Source: JBBRMQ01 sp038230775 | Lineage (GTDB): Bacteria; Acidobacteriota; Thermoanaerobaculia; Gp7-AA8 | Direction: 5' to 3' | Assembly: GCA_038230775.1 (NCBI GenBank) | Contig: JBBRMQ010000026.1 | Coordinates: forward strand, 1 to 26,225 | DNA length: 26,225 bases | Part shown: in pieces, positions 1 to 7,492 of the stretch | Layout of the letters: every line of letters begins with the position of its first letter | Numbering within the stretch: the stretch's first letter is position 1 | Made by a program: the position numbers and the translations under genes | Notes under the pieces: generated by a model | What the model saw: only the letters and a program-made list of their open reading frames with translations | Told to the model about the DNA's origin: nothing | Databases searched by the model: none

Positions 1-50
1 CGCTCCTGTTTCGTCGAAGCGTTGTTGCACTTACTTCTTGAATTCGCGCC

Positions 51-155
51 ATCTAACTCGTCGCTGCACCGGACGTGGACCCGCAACTCGGCTCGTCGCC
101 AGTGCTACCATCGTTCGCGTGCGGGTCCGCGCCGGTTAGCTCAGATCCGTTAGGC
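51..155 (+). other. attC site 1
   Basis: R'' is ATCTAAC at 51-57 and R' is GTTAGGC at 149-155. The arms include GGACCCGCA on the left and TGCGGGTCC on the right. An unpaired A next to the left CCGG resembles the extrahelical bases that orient attC recombination. This 105-bp site is nearly identical to attC3 over its right-hand 90 bp. It closes the cassette that begins left of the window. Confidence 0.88.
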
Positions 156-565
156 CGCAACGTTTCGAAAAAGCTGCGAGGCGCGCGATCATCGTATTCA
201 TTCTCTGTTTCCGTCGCCCAGCGCATGTGTGATCTGCCGGACTGGCCGCGGAGCGTCCCCATCACAACAAGCGCAGCAATCATCCTCATAAACGGAGGAT
301 CATTGGGTCGGAACGCGGCGGCTGTGACCGGGCGCACTGTCGAGATCGGCTGGGCGCGTGCCGCCGTAGCGGTGTTCTCCGAATCAGCGGCAGCCGTCGG
401 AAACTGTAACCCGCAGTGGTGAGGCCCGTCATAAGGGGAGATCCGCCGACGAAGCGTTCGCCTGAATGCACCGGTCCGAAGACCGGTCTTGTTCTACCGC
501 CAAGCCGGGACTCACGGTTCCTATGGATCGCGATGGTCGCGCTCCGAAGAGTGGAGGGAATGTCG
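156..565. other. Long cassette leader without an identifiable gene
   Basis: About 410 bp separate attC1 from the best start of the first cassette gene, while most other cassettes here have 12 to 220 bp. I see no convincing gene. A TTG at 303 behind GGAGG (294-298) opens only 39 codons, and the minus-strand ORF over 53-337 runs through attC1. In-frame codons from 416 extend the downstream gene but lack signal-peptide character. The stretch could hold a promoter, a small RNA or a decayed gene. Confidence 0.4.
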
Positions 566-1342
566 ATGTGCCGAACCCTCGCGATGACGATTCTGGCGTT
601 GTGTTGCGCCACGCAGGTTGTTGCGCAAGCGGGTGCCGGCCCGCCATCTCACTTCCTGCTCTTTGGCGGGCAGTCGGCCAACATTGACTATGTCCCTGAC
701 CGCGGCACCTTGGTCATTACGGACCGGAAAGTCTCACCATTCTTCAGTCACGGCAGCGGGCCGATCGGCTTCGAGCTTTCAGTCACGCGCCTAAAGAGGA
801 GGCATCTCGCTTTCACGGCGGACCTGTCGGGCTATTTCGACCGCTTCACCGGCGCCGCAACCTACTGCCAGCCCACTGGCTGCGGAACCGGATTGCGTTT
901 CGAGACCAAGACGCAGACGTTCTATCTCCTCGCCGGCCCTGAGCTCCGAGGATCAGAGTGGGGGCGAGTAACACCCTTTGTGCATAGCCTCATTGGAGCG
1001 GTGTATAGCAACTCGAAGTACACGATGGCGGGCTCGGGTGTGCAGTACTTTAATCCATATATGGGTACAGGACTCATCGTCGTCTCGTCATCGGCCTTTC
1101 CAAAGGACTCAACGGTCCACTATGCGGACTCGAACACAGATGCTGGATTGACTCTGACCCTCGGCGGCGGACTGGACGTACGAATGAGCGAGGCGGTCAG
1201 CGGCCGCGTACTCATGGACTACGCTCCCACATTCCTCGCGCGGCCCGATCTCCGGAACACAGCGCTAGCGCAATCGGTCGGCATGACCCACATCCAGAAG
1301 CATGCGCGCCTCTCCTTCGGCATCGTGTGGCATTTTCGCTGA
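566..1342 (+). CDS. Cassette 1: exported beta-barrel-like protein
   Basis: Predicted 258 residues. The ATG at 566 has GGAGGG at 553-558, seven bases upstream, and gives a classic signal peptide (hydrophobic TMTILALCCAT-type core, cleavage near VVAQA). ATG 560 is too close to that site, and a GTG at 416 would put 50 residues before the signal. The mature part has alternating polar and hydrophobic strands, glycine-rich turns, and ends in GIVWHFR, close to an outer-membrane beta-signal. Two cysteines near residue 100 could form a disulfide. This suggests a small OmpW/OmpA-like barrel in the outer membrane. No specific family is recognised, so the function is unknown. The next attC begins about 95 bp after the stop. 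Confidence 0.75.
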   Translation: MCRTLAMTILALCCATQVVAQAGAGPPSHFLLFGGQSANIDYVPDRGTLVITDRKVSPFFSHGSGPIGFELSVTRLKRRHLAFTADLSGYFDRFTGAATYCQPTGCGTGLRFETKTQTFYLLAGPELRGSEWGRVTPFVHSLIGAVYSNSKYTMAGSGVQYFNPYMGTGLIVVSSSAFPKDSTVHYADSNTDAGLTLTLGGGLDVRMSEAVSGRVLMDYAPTFLARPDLRNTALAQSVGMTHIQKHARLSFGIVWHFR

Positions 1343-1436
1343 TAGGCACGCGCGACCGCCCAAGCGGACAGCGGTTACATTCGAGCCCGCATTCACTCGC
1401 GCGCAACGCCTCACCGATCTCTCGCTCGCGTCAGCG

Positions 1437-1542
1437 GCCTAACTCGCGCTTGCAGCGGACTCCGTGCCGCTCGCTGCTGTGTCGAAAGTCTGCTACTCTT
1501 TCGCGTGCGGCACTGCGCCGCTGAAGCGCAGGTGCGTTAGGC
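1437..1542 (+). other. attC site 2
   Basis: R'' GCCTAAC at 1437-1443 and R' GTTAGGC at 1536-1542 fit the consensus. The inner arms GTGCCGC and GCGGCAC are perfectly complementary. The inner boxes are GCAGCGGAC on the left and GCCGCTGA on the right. The loop carries TACTCT at 1494-1499. Length is 106 bp. Confidence 0.92.
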
Positions 1543-1554
1543 CGACCAGAGATC

Positions 1555-2043
1555 ATGCACGCGATCAGAGCGTCATTCCTCGCTGTGGCAATCACGTACT
1601 GCGGCCAAGTCGCCGCTTGCGAGTGTCAAAGGATGCCGCCTGCGCGTCACTTTGCGAACGCAGTCGCCGTGTTCGCTGGAACGGTTGAATCGGTCGACGA
1701 CCAATTCACGTGGTGGAATCGACTGCAGCTTCGCGTGCATCGGTGGTTGGATGAGTCGTACTCGCCTCCCTATCGTCCGAACACCTATTGCACCGACTTC
1801 GGCGTCCGAGTACGAATGCGCGTCGAGAACCGCTGGAAAGGCGCGGTTGCCTCGCGGGAAGACTTTCTAACGGGGCACGGCGCCGGCGACTGCGGCGTCG
1901 AGTTTCAACGGGGGCAGGCTTATCTCATTTACCTCACGTCCGCAAACTCTACGATGTGCCAGACGTCGATCTGCAGTGGCACCACACCGCTCAACACAGC
2001 AACGGAAGATCTTCGCTTCCTGTCGAGCGTAAAGCCGAAGTAG
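1555..2043 (+). CDS. Cassette 2: secreted TIMP/NTR-like protein
   Basis: Predicted 162 residues, starting 12 bases after the R' box of attC2, a typical cassette spacing. A signal peptide (about residues 1-21) is followed directly by a Cys-Glu-Cys pattern. In tissue inhibitors of metalloproteinases the first mature cysteine occupies the protease active site. Further family-like features are GTVESV near residue 42, a strand with VRMRVENRWKG near 85, a CG..F..G..YLIYL block near 120, and a late CSGTTPL motif. The six or so cysteines suit disulfides in an exported fold. Bacterial NTR/TIMP-like proteins are mostly uncharacterised. Protease inhibition is an inference, and a general secreted binding role is equally possible. 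It has no visible partner gene because each cassette carries one ORF. Confidence 0.8.
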   Translation: MHAIRASFLAVAITYCGQVAACECQRMPPARHFANAVAVFAGTVESVDDQFTWWNRLQLRVHRWLDESYSPPYRPNTYCTDFGVRVRMRVENRWKGAVASREDFLTGHGAGDCGVEFQRGQAYLIYLTSANSTMCQTSICSGTTPLNTATEDLRFLSSVKPK

Positions 2044-2055
2044 CTCCGGCCGCCA

Positions 2056-2162
2056 TCCCAACTCCACGCGCTCAACCGGACGTGAACCCGCAACTCGGCT
2101 CGTCGCCAGTGCTACCATCGTTCGCGTGCGGGTCCACGCCGGTTAGCTTGGATCCGTTAGGC
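2056..2162 (+). other. attC site 3
   Basis: R' is GTTAGGC at 2156-2162. The R'' is TCCCAAC at 2056-2062, which departs from consensus at the first base. From CCGGACGT to the R' box the sequence differs from attC1 at only about four positions, so one of the two probably derives from the other. Length is 107 bp. Confidence 0.85.
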
Positions 2163-2316
2163 GGCAATGACCCGCAGGTAACCATCCTAAATAAATATGG
2201 ATCAATAACTCACGTCGTTCAGGGGACCGCCGGAGAGTCCGACCGCGGGGCCGGCGGGGGCTTGCGGGGTCGGCTTGTATTGTCTATAGGCAGCGCAAAG
2301 GAGGTCACGCCCGATC

Positions 2317-3291
2317 TTGAGGCTGACCAAAGAGATGACTCCGGTGCATTACTCCACGGAATCGCGTACAGGAGGCGGCCGAGTTCGGGGCGCTGGCCGA
2401 CGCTGGGGTGCGAAAATGGAGGCTGCCCCTCCAGGGATACGACTCGGTATCGCGATCGCGCTCGTGGGCGTGGTGGGAGCTCTCGATGCCGCTACCGGAT
2501 CCGAAGTCAGCTTCTCCATCTTCTACCTCATGCCCGTCGCGTTCGCAGGCAGAGTCCTGACGAGCCGCGCGGGTGCGTTCGTGGCACTCCTTGCCGCCGC
2601 GCTCTGGGGCTATCTAGATATCACGATGGGGCGGCCCTACTCCGCAGCTTGGATCCCGTACTGGAACAGCGCCGTCCGACTCGGATTCTTTCTGATCGTG
2701 AACGCAACTCTCGCCTCAGCGCTGCGCGCCCACGCGCGCGAGAGGGCTATGTCCCGCATCGATTCGCTTACCGGGCTTGCCAACGCCCGTTCGTTCGAAG
2801 AGCTCGGCACTCGGGTCATTGCGGAGAGCCGCCGCAGCGGGCGACCGTTCACATTGGCATACGTCGACCTGGACAGGTTCAAAGAGGTCAACGACCAGCT
2901 GGGCCATTCGGAGGGCGATCGCGTCCTGAGATCGGTAGCCGAGCACATCGCCGATAGCGCGCGCGCCACCGACGTAGTGGCCCGTCTGGGCGGTGATGAA
3001 TTCGTCATTCTCATGGCGGAAACAGGAGTTATACAGGCACACACGGCGCTTGAGCGTATAGCGGCTGCCGTCGCGGCGGGAACGAGCGGTCAGTGGAACG
3101 TCGGTGCGACTTTCGGCGCTGTAACATTCACAGAGGCGCCGCATAGTATCGATTCAGCGGTACGCCAGGCCGATGCTCTCATGTACCAAGGCAAAGCCGA
3201 AGGCCGCGGTCGTATCCTGCAAACGACATGGCCTACACCAAGTACAGCCGACCGCACATCGGCTTGCTCCCCAACCACGCCATCGACTTGA
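2317..3291 (+). CDS. Cassette 3: membrane-anchored diguanylate cyclase (GGDEF)
   Basis: Makes cyclic di-GMP from two GTP. From TTG 2317 it has 324 residues. AAGGAGGT at 2298-2305 favours this start; ATG 2416 fits the family's usual N-terminus but has only a weak ribosome-binding site, and ATG 2335 is also possible. Three to four hydrophobic segments cover about residues 40-135 (LGIAIALVGVVGALDAATG onward), a sensor-type membrane region often seen before GGDEF domains. The cyclase domain starts at DSLTGLANARSF, has the YVDLDRFKEVND metal/substrate motif, and keeps an intact GGDEF. RATD lies five residues upstream of GGDEF, the standard spacing of the product-inhibition I-site. It therefore looks catalytically competent and feedback-inhibited. 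The last 20 residues are outside the domain and low in complexity. Confidence 0.9.
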   Translation: MRLTKEMTPVHYSTESRTGGGRVRGAGRRWGAKMEAAPPGIRLGIAIALVGVVGALDAATGSEVSFSIFYLMPVAFAGRVLTSRAGAFVALLAAALWGYLDITMGRPYSAAWIPYWNSAVRLGFFLIVNATLASALRAHARERAMSRIDSLTGLANARSFEELGTRVIAESRRSGRPFTLAYVDLDRFKEVNDQLGHSEGDRVLRSVAEHIADSARATDVVARLGGDEFVILMAETGVIQAHTALERIAAAVAAGTSGQWNVGATFGAVTFTEAPHSIDSAVRQADALMYQGKAEGRGRILQTTWPTPSTADRTSACSPTTPST

Positions 3292-3305
3292 CGTTCTAAC
3301 CGCGC

Positions 3306-3409
3306 GCCTAACTCCGGGTTGCAGCCGACGTGGCCCGCTGCGTTCACGCCTTTCAAGCTGCGCTACCATGGTGTCGCGGGCCACGCGGCTGAACCCTGAT
3401 CCGTTGGGC
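3306..3409 (+). other. attC site 4
   Basis: R'' GCCTAAC at 3306-3312 and R' GTTGGGC at 3403-3409. The arms CGTGGCCCGC and GCGGGCCACG are perfectly complementary over ten bases. The loop carries GCTACCAT. Length is 104 bp. Confidence 0.92.
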
Positions 3410-3463
3410 GGCTGAACGAGGCGTGCCCGTTGTTTTGTCGTCAGGCGGCATCGGGGGTGACAT

Positions 3464-3766
3464 ATGAGGCGTGTTTGGCTTGCGCTGTGCGTAGTAGGCA
3501 CCATCCTCCCCTATGCCGTATTCGCCCCTTGGCTTATCAAACACGGTCTCGACATTCAGCTCCTGCTCCAGCAGGCTTCGCAGTCTGCCATCGCCGCGTT
3601 CGCGTGGCTCGATGTTCTCGTGTCTGCCGTCGTGGTCCTTGTCCTCGCGGGCAGGCAAATAGCCGCTGGCAAGCGTACTCACTGGCTTGTGGTCGCGGGG
3701 ATGTGCACGGTCGGCGTCTCGCTCGGCCTGCCGCTCTACCTCTACCTGATTGAGGGCTCTGGGTAG
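3464..3766 (+). CDS. Cassette 4: DUF2834 family membrane protein
   Basis: Predicted 100 residues with three hydrophobic helices (about 5-22, 44-63 and 74-96). It matches the small DUF2834 family as I know it: an early FAPWL segment, an aspartate opening the second helix (WLDVLVSAVVVL) and a closing GVSLGLPLYLYL. The start ATG follows GGGGGTGA at good spacing. DUF2834 proteins are inner-membrane proteins of unknown function, often found as single genes. Nothing in the cassette indicates a substrate. With only about 54 bases between attC4 and the start, it probably depends on upstream transcription. Confidence 0.82.
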   Translation: MRRVWLALCVVGTILPYAVFAPWLIKHGLDIQLLLQQASQSAIAAFAWLDVLVSAVVVLVLAGRQIAAGKRTHWLVVAGMCTVGVSLGLPLYLYLIEGSG

Positions 3767-3797
3767 TGCGCTTTATGGGTTCGCGCGCCGCTAGCAC

Positions 3798-3904
3798 GCC
3801 CAACTAGCGCTTGCAGCCGACGTGGCCCGCTACGCTGCCGCGCCCCCGAGCGCGTTACCATCTCGCGTCGCGGGCCACGCCGCTGAAGCGCGGGTCCGTT
3901 AGGC
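3798..3904 (+). other. attC site 5
   Basis: R'' GCCCAAC at 3798-3804 and R' GTTAGGC at 3898-3904. The arms CGTGGCCCGC and GCGGGCCACG are the same perfect pair as in attC4, but the central loops differ. The loop motif here is GTTACCAT. Length is 107 bp. Confidence 0.92.
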
Positions 3905-4009
3905 GGACGTCAGTCGGGCGCTCGCGATTGAGTTCCGGGTGGTGCCCGAGACTTTGACGGCACCACACCGGCAGAACATACGATAAGCTTCCATCGAAAG
4001 GAGTCTCTC

Positions 4010-4414
4010 ATGCGAATTACCCGAGTGACCCGGTATGCTCTCGGCAGCGGTTTCGTGATCTTGCTCGTTGCGGTTTTCGCGACCATGGCGCAAAGCCCCG
4101 CGCCGATGCATTCGGGACCGACTCAAGCGACGGCGGCAAGCGATCTCCGGAGCTTTCTGAATCTGCGCACCGGCCGATGGTCGATAAATAACGTAACGCA
4201 GGTGGCGAGGCGGGAAACGTACCAGGTGGACGCGGACGTTGAGGTCACGGTCGAAGCGGGAGGACAGCCGCGCAAAGCCGACCTGGCAAATGACCCCTGG
4301 CTGTCGCAGTTCAGCGGCAAAGCTGGGGAGAAGAAAACTGTGCCTGTAACCTTGACGTGGGTAAGAAGTGGTGACAGTTGGAAGCTTCGCACTCTTGCAA
4401 TAAGAACGAAGTAA
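4010..4414 (+). CDS. Cassette 5: small exported or anchored protein of unknown function
   Basis: Predicted 134 residues. The start has a strong AAGGAG ribosome-binding site eight bases upstream. Residues 1-27 form a signal peptide or N-terminal anchor (hydrophobic FVILLVAVFATMA). The remainder is soluble, with strand-rich stretches such as YQVDADVEVTVEAG near residues 75-88 and VPVTLTWVRSGDSWKL near 113-128. That pattern recalls the beta-sheet half of NTF2/SnoaL-like or DUF4440-like folds, but I recognise no family. There are no cysteines or obvious catalytic residues. The stop codon lies six bases before attC6. Confidence 0.72.
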   Translation: MRITRVTRYALGSGFVILLVAVFATMAQSPAPMHSGPTQATAASDLRSFLNLRTGRWSINNVTQVARRETYQVDADVEVTVEAGGQPRKADLANDPWLSQFSGKAGEKKTVPVTLTWVRSGDSWKLRTLAIRTK

Positions 4415-4419
4415 CCGCC

Positions 4420-4524
4420 GCCTAACTTTTCGCTTCCAACCGACGCGGACCCGCGACCTGCTGGGTCCCGAACGCGTTACAATTCGGCGCGCGGTCCGCG
4501 CAGCTGAAGCGCGGTCCGTTGGGC
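4420..4524 (+). other. attC site 6
   Basis: R'' GCCTAAC at 4420-4426 and R' GTTGGGC at 4518-4524. The arms are CGCGGACCCGC and GCGGTCCGCG with one unpaired base. The loop carries GTTACAAT, the version of the shared loop motif closest to a -10 hexamer. Length is 105 bp. Confidence 0.92.
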
Positions 4525-4649
4525 GGCGCGCGGCCTGGTACACGGTGGGATGCCACTGTCGAAATGCATTCGACGAAGGGCGCGGATAGCGAACGTTAAC
4601 CTTGGCCGATCGAAGAACGTAATAGGGTCGAAGTTTCTAGGAGGCTGCG

Positions 4650-5666
4650 ATGCTCCGACGACGTTCGATGCTTCGGCGTTGGCTTAGCGCGATTACTGCC
4701 GTTCTCGCACTGGCCCTCGTTGTTCTGCTTTGGCTGCGCTACCGCCCGCGGACGATTACGGTAACAGAGGGGAAATTCCCCGAAGAACTCGTCTATGTTC
4801 GTTCCAAGGACGACATCGTCAACGGCGGCGCGATGTTCACGCCCTCGAGCAAGTCTGCCAAACCAATTGCCGTCATCTGGATCCATGGCTGGGGCACGAA
4901 CTTTTACGATCCGTCGTACACGATGATCGGTCGAGCTCTCGCGGCGCGCGGCTACACGTGCATTACTCCCAACACGCGGATGCATGATCTCGGAACTGTT
5001 GCCGGATACCGGCATGGAAAGCGGATCCGCGGCGGGGGTTATTGGGGCGTAGCGAGTGAGCAAGTACGCGATCTCGCTGCGTGGGTCGACTTCGCCGAGG
5101 ACCGAGGCTTCAAGAAGGTGGTGCTGGTCGGACACAGCGCTGGGTGGGCAGCGGTTCGCGTCTACCAAGCACAAGAACAGGACCCGCGCGTCATTGGTCT
5201 GATCTCCGCTTCCGGACAGATTTACCCAAACGAGGCACCCGATCCGAAGATGTCCGCGGATGCCGCTCGCCTGGTCACCAGCGATCGCGGCGATGAGTTG
5301 CTGCAGTTCCCGGCTCTGCGCCGATCGTATCCCTCCTACGTCAGTGCGGCCACGTATCTCGATAGCGCGAAGGTTCCTCCGGACGTCATGGATTTCTACG
5401 GCATTCGAACGCGAAACCCAGCCGTAACGCGCATCCGCTGCGCACTCCTCGCCTGGTTCGGCACGCGAGACGATGTTGGCGGTGCGAAGGATCTGGACGT
5501 ACTCAAAGCGCACATCCAACGGCAGTCGAGCGGCCCCAGTCGCGTCGATACGGTAATGATCGAACATGCAGACCACATGTATACGGGCGAAGAAGCGCAG
5601 GTAGCCGAGATCATCGCTGGCTGGGCTAATGGCCTGCTCGCGCGCTCATCTGCGCCGCCTGACTAG
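4650..5666 (+). CDS. Cassette 6: membrane-anchored alpha/beta hydrolase
   Basis: Predicted 338 residues with a GGAGG ribosome-binding site. A single N-terminal hydrophobic helix (about 12-31, LSAITAVLALALVVLLW) follows a very basic MLRRRSMLRRW start, so the catalytic domain is probably periplasmic and anchored. The hydrolase core is clear: oxyanion-loop HGWG at 79-82, nucleophile elbow GHSAGW with Ser163, acid candidate Asp274 in GTRDD, and catalytic His309 in the ADHMYTG segment. The order and spacing are canonical for esterases and lipases. The substrate is unknown; a YfbB/Ndr-like or DUF1749-like esterase would fit. The stop TAG is immediately after the R'' box of attC7, so the last codons are part of the recombination site. 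Confidence 0.87.
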   Translation: MLRRRSMLRRWLSAITAVLALALVVLLWLRYRPRTITVTEGKFPEELVYVRSKDDIVNGGAMFTPSSKSAKPIAVIWIHGWGTNFYDPSYTMIGRALAARGYTCITPNTRMHDLGTVAGYRHGKRIRGGGYWGVASEQVRDLAAWVDFAEDRGFKKVVLVGHSAGWAAVRVYQAQEQDPRVIGLISASGQIYPNEAPDPKMSADAARLVTSDRGDELLQFPALRRSYPSYVSAATYLDSAKVPPDVMDFYGIRTRNPAVTRIRCALLAWFGTRDDVGGAKDLDVLKAHIQRQSSGPSRVDTVMIEHADHMYTGEEAQVAEIIAGWANGLLARSSAPPD

Positions 5667-5756
5667 CGCTTGCACCGGACACGGCCCGCCGCGTCGCTGC
5701 CTCGCAAGCTGCTACGATTCCGCGGGCGGGCCGTGCCGGTGAAGCGCAGGTTAGAC
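5657..5756 (+). other. attC site 7
   Basis: R'' is GCCTGAC at 5657-5663, one base off consensus, and R' is GTTAGAC at 5750-5756. The arms CACGGCCCGCC and GGCGGGCCGTG pair, with an unpaired A beside the left CCGG. It is the shortest site at 100 bp and overlaps the 3' end of the hydrolase gene. Confidence 0.9.
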
Positions 5757-5771
5757 GTCCTAGGAAACAGA

Positions 5772-6389
5772 ATGCCTGACAAGCCGCTGCCACCCATCGC
5801 CGTACAGCGTCGTACCGGTCAAGAGGCGTTCCACACGGACGGTCGGGTCCTTCCTCACAGTCTCCGCAACTTCTGGCAATGGAGCGTCTCGGATCTCGTC
5901 AGCAACGTGACCCGAGGTCGCCTGGCCGAATTCATCGTGGCCACAGCCGTCGGAATCGATGTCACGGGAGTAAGGAGCGAGTGGGACGCCTTCGACCTCA
6001 CCACTCCTTCAGGACTCAAGATCGAAGTCAAATCGGCAGCTCACATCCAAAGCTGGTATCAGGCGCGACTCTCCAACATAGTGTGGAGCACGCCCACCAC
6101 CCGCGCTTGGGATGCCGCCACCAATCGTCTAAGTACGGAATCGAAGCGACAAGCGGACGTCTACGTCCTTGCACTACTCCACCATCAGGACAAGTCTAGT
6201 GTCGATCCTCTCAACACGGCACAGTGGTCCTTCTTCGTGCTACCCACTCGCGTACTGGATGCCCGAACACGCAGCCAACGTTCAATCGCGCTGCGGTCGC
6301 TGAAAGCCCTCGCAGGGGATCCGGCCGACTGGTCGCAACTCTCGGTCGCCGTAGAGCGTGCAGGTCAAGAGCAACGCGGGGCCGTCTAA
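5772..6389 (+). CDS. Cassette 7: PD-(D/E)XK nuclease-like protein
   Basis: Predicted 205 residues, starting 16 bases after attC7. The core has an N-terminal helix with a glutamate (RGRLAEF, Glu53), then WDAFDL (Asp75), then IEVKSA (Glu85-Val-Lys87). E-(x)-D-(x)-ExK is the active-site layout of PD-(D/E)XK nucleases, including restriction enzymes and Holliday-junction resolvases. A conserved-looking IQSWYQ block follows, then a Trp/Phe-rich second half without DNA-binding domain features. No methyltransferase or helicase lies next to it, as expected in a single-gene cassette. A stand-alone nuclease, for example in defence or repair, is an inference. The TAA stop lies inside the R'' box of attC8. 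Confidence 0.75.
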   Translation: MPDKPLPPIAVQRRTGQEAFHTDGRVLPHSLRNFWQWSVSDLVSNVTRGRLAEFIVATAVGIDVTGVRSEWDAFDLTTPSGLKIEVKSAAHIQSWYQARLSNIVWSTPTTRAWDAATNRLSTESKRQADVYVLALLHHQDKSSVDPLNTAQWSFFVLPTRVLDARTRSQRSIALRSLKALAGDPADWSQLSVAVERAGQEQRGAV

Positions 6390-6487
6390 CTTTTGCTTGC
6401 AGCCGACGCGGCCCCGCAACCTGCTGGTCGCCAGTGCGCTGCCATTCGGCGTGCGGGTCCGCACGGCTGAAGCGCGGATCGTTAGAC
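6384..6487 (+). other. attC site 8
   Basis: R'' GTCTAAC at 6384-6390 and R' GTTAGAC at 6481-6487, a matched complementary pair of outer boxes. Parts of the loop resemble attC1 and attC3 (GGTCGCCAGTG, GTGCGGGTCCGC). The loop motif is TGCCAT. Length is 104 bp. Confidence 0.91.
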
Positions 6488-6639
6488 CGTCTGCTCGCGC
6501 AACAACGGAGGCCACTCCACGCGAAGCGCACGGTCGTGCCCGACATCCACGTCGCACGAATCGTAATTCGCAGCAGCCCGTACCCAGCCGGAGCGCCGTC
6601 ATAGGAGCGAGAGAGCAACTTTCATCTTGCGACCTCCTA

Positions 6640-6668
6640 CTGACCGGCCGCGCGCAAGCGGCTAGAAT
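6640..6668 (+). promoter_or_regulatory. Possible sigma-70-type promoter inside cassette 8
   Basis: CTGACC at 6640-6645 and TAGAAT at 6663-6668 are separated by 17 bases, in the 223-bp leader between attC8 and the membrane-protein gene. Four of six and five of six bases match the E. coli consensus. A private promoter would let this cassette be expressed far from the integron's own promoter. Short motif matches like this are weak evidence. Confidence 0.3.
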
Positions 6669-6710
6669 GCACCGGGGCTACCTGACGCCAATCCGTCAGG
6701 CACATCGAAG

Positions 6711-7283
6711 ATGCTTTGGCTGCTTGTCGCGATCTGCCTTGCGGCCCTGATCTATATCGGAGCCGTCGCCGGCATCCTCCATCGGCTTGCGTCCGCGCCG
6801 GTATCGTGGCGTCTCCTCGGCTGGTCAGGCGTGCCGTTGGCCTTTAGCGGTTTTGGCTTTGCTACTCGCTTCTGGAATCCAACCGCTGGGCCTTACCTGG
6901 CGAACAAGGCGTATCCGTTCGGCGGTCACCTTCAGGCCTGGGCAGTCTCCTTCGGTTTTACGTGGGTGGCTTTCGGCCTTCTGTTCACTGCCGCTGCGCT
7001 GTTCGTCTCACGGAATCCCACTCGCCAGGGCTGGTTCGTTCTACTCGCAAGCTGGCTGCTCTGCGTGTTTCCACACGCGATCATCGCGATCGCATTCGCG
7101 TGGAACGGTGCGAACCGCGAGAGCATCGAGTTTTACAACAGGTGGTCGAAGAGCAACCCTGTTGGTTCCAAAGTTCTCGTCAGTGGCGCTCTCATGACGC
7201 TCTGGCACTTCAGCTTTTGCATCGCTGGCTTCCTGACCACTGCTCGGAATGTTTTCAAAGGCAAGCAGGCATCGGCGGGCTAA
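6711..7283 (+). CDS. Cassette 8: four-helix integral membrane protein
   Basis: Predicted 190 residues. Hydrophobic segments fall at about 1-24, 75-100, 107-130 and 155-177, with a glycine/aromatic region between the first two (GFGFATRFWNPTAGPY). The third helix contains CVFPHAIIAIAFAW, and the protein ends in a basic tail. I do not recognise the family. The ribosome-binding site is weak (GAAG). The TAA stop is supplied by bases 7281-7283 inside the R'' box of attC9. An inner-membrane location is clear from composition, but the function is unknown. Confidence 0.72.
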   Translation: MLWLLVAICLAALIYIGAVAGILHRLASAPVSWRLLGWSGVPLAFSGFGFATRFWNPTAGPYLANKAYPFGGHLQAWAVSFGFTWVAFGLLFTAAALFVSRNPTRQGWFVLLASWLLCVFPHAIIAIAFAWNGANRESIEFYNRWSKSNPVGSKVLVSGALMTLWHFSFCIAGFLTTARNVFKGKQASAG

Positions 7284-7410
7284 CTTCTGCGCAGCAGCCG
7301 ACCACGCGCCTTTTGCTGGCCCGGCGCTTCTGCGTCGTGCTTCGGGTGTCCACGTGTCAGTTTGGCGGGCACGTGAAGGCACGTAGCGGCTGAGCGAAAG
7401 GACGTTGGGC
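7278..7410 (+). other. attC site 9
   Basis: R'' GGCTAAC at 7278-7284 is one base off consensus; R' is GTTGGGC at 7404-7410. At 133 bp it is longer than attC1-8, with a different central part. The right half contains CACGTG-rich internal repeats. The inner boxes CAGCCGAC and GCGGCTGAGCG match attC10. Confidence 0.85.
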
Positions 7411-7492
7411 CGAGCCGCGAGCTACAATCGCGCGTAATCTCGCGACGTTTGGATTCTTTCGCGACATCGATGCCGCTTGGTATCGTTTAGGC

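Noticed and set aside
53..337. 94-codon minus-strand ORF over attC1 and the cassette 1 leader
   Set aside because: It runs through the whole attC, lacks a ribosome-binding site and has no protein-like pattern. It is most likely produced by GC-rich frame openness.
303..422. 39-codon TTG-started ORF with a GGAGG site in the cassette 1 leader
   Set aside because: Short, alanine-rich and without family features; a ribosome-binding match alone is not enough.
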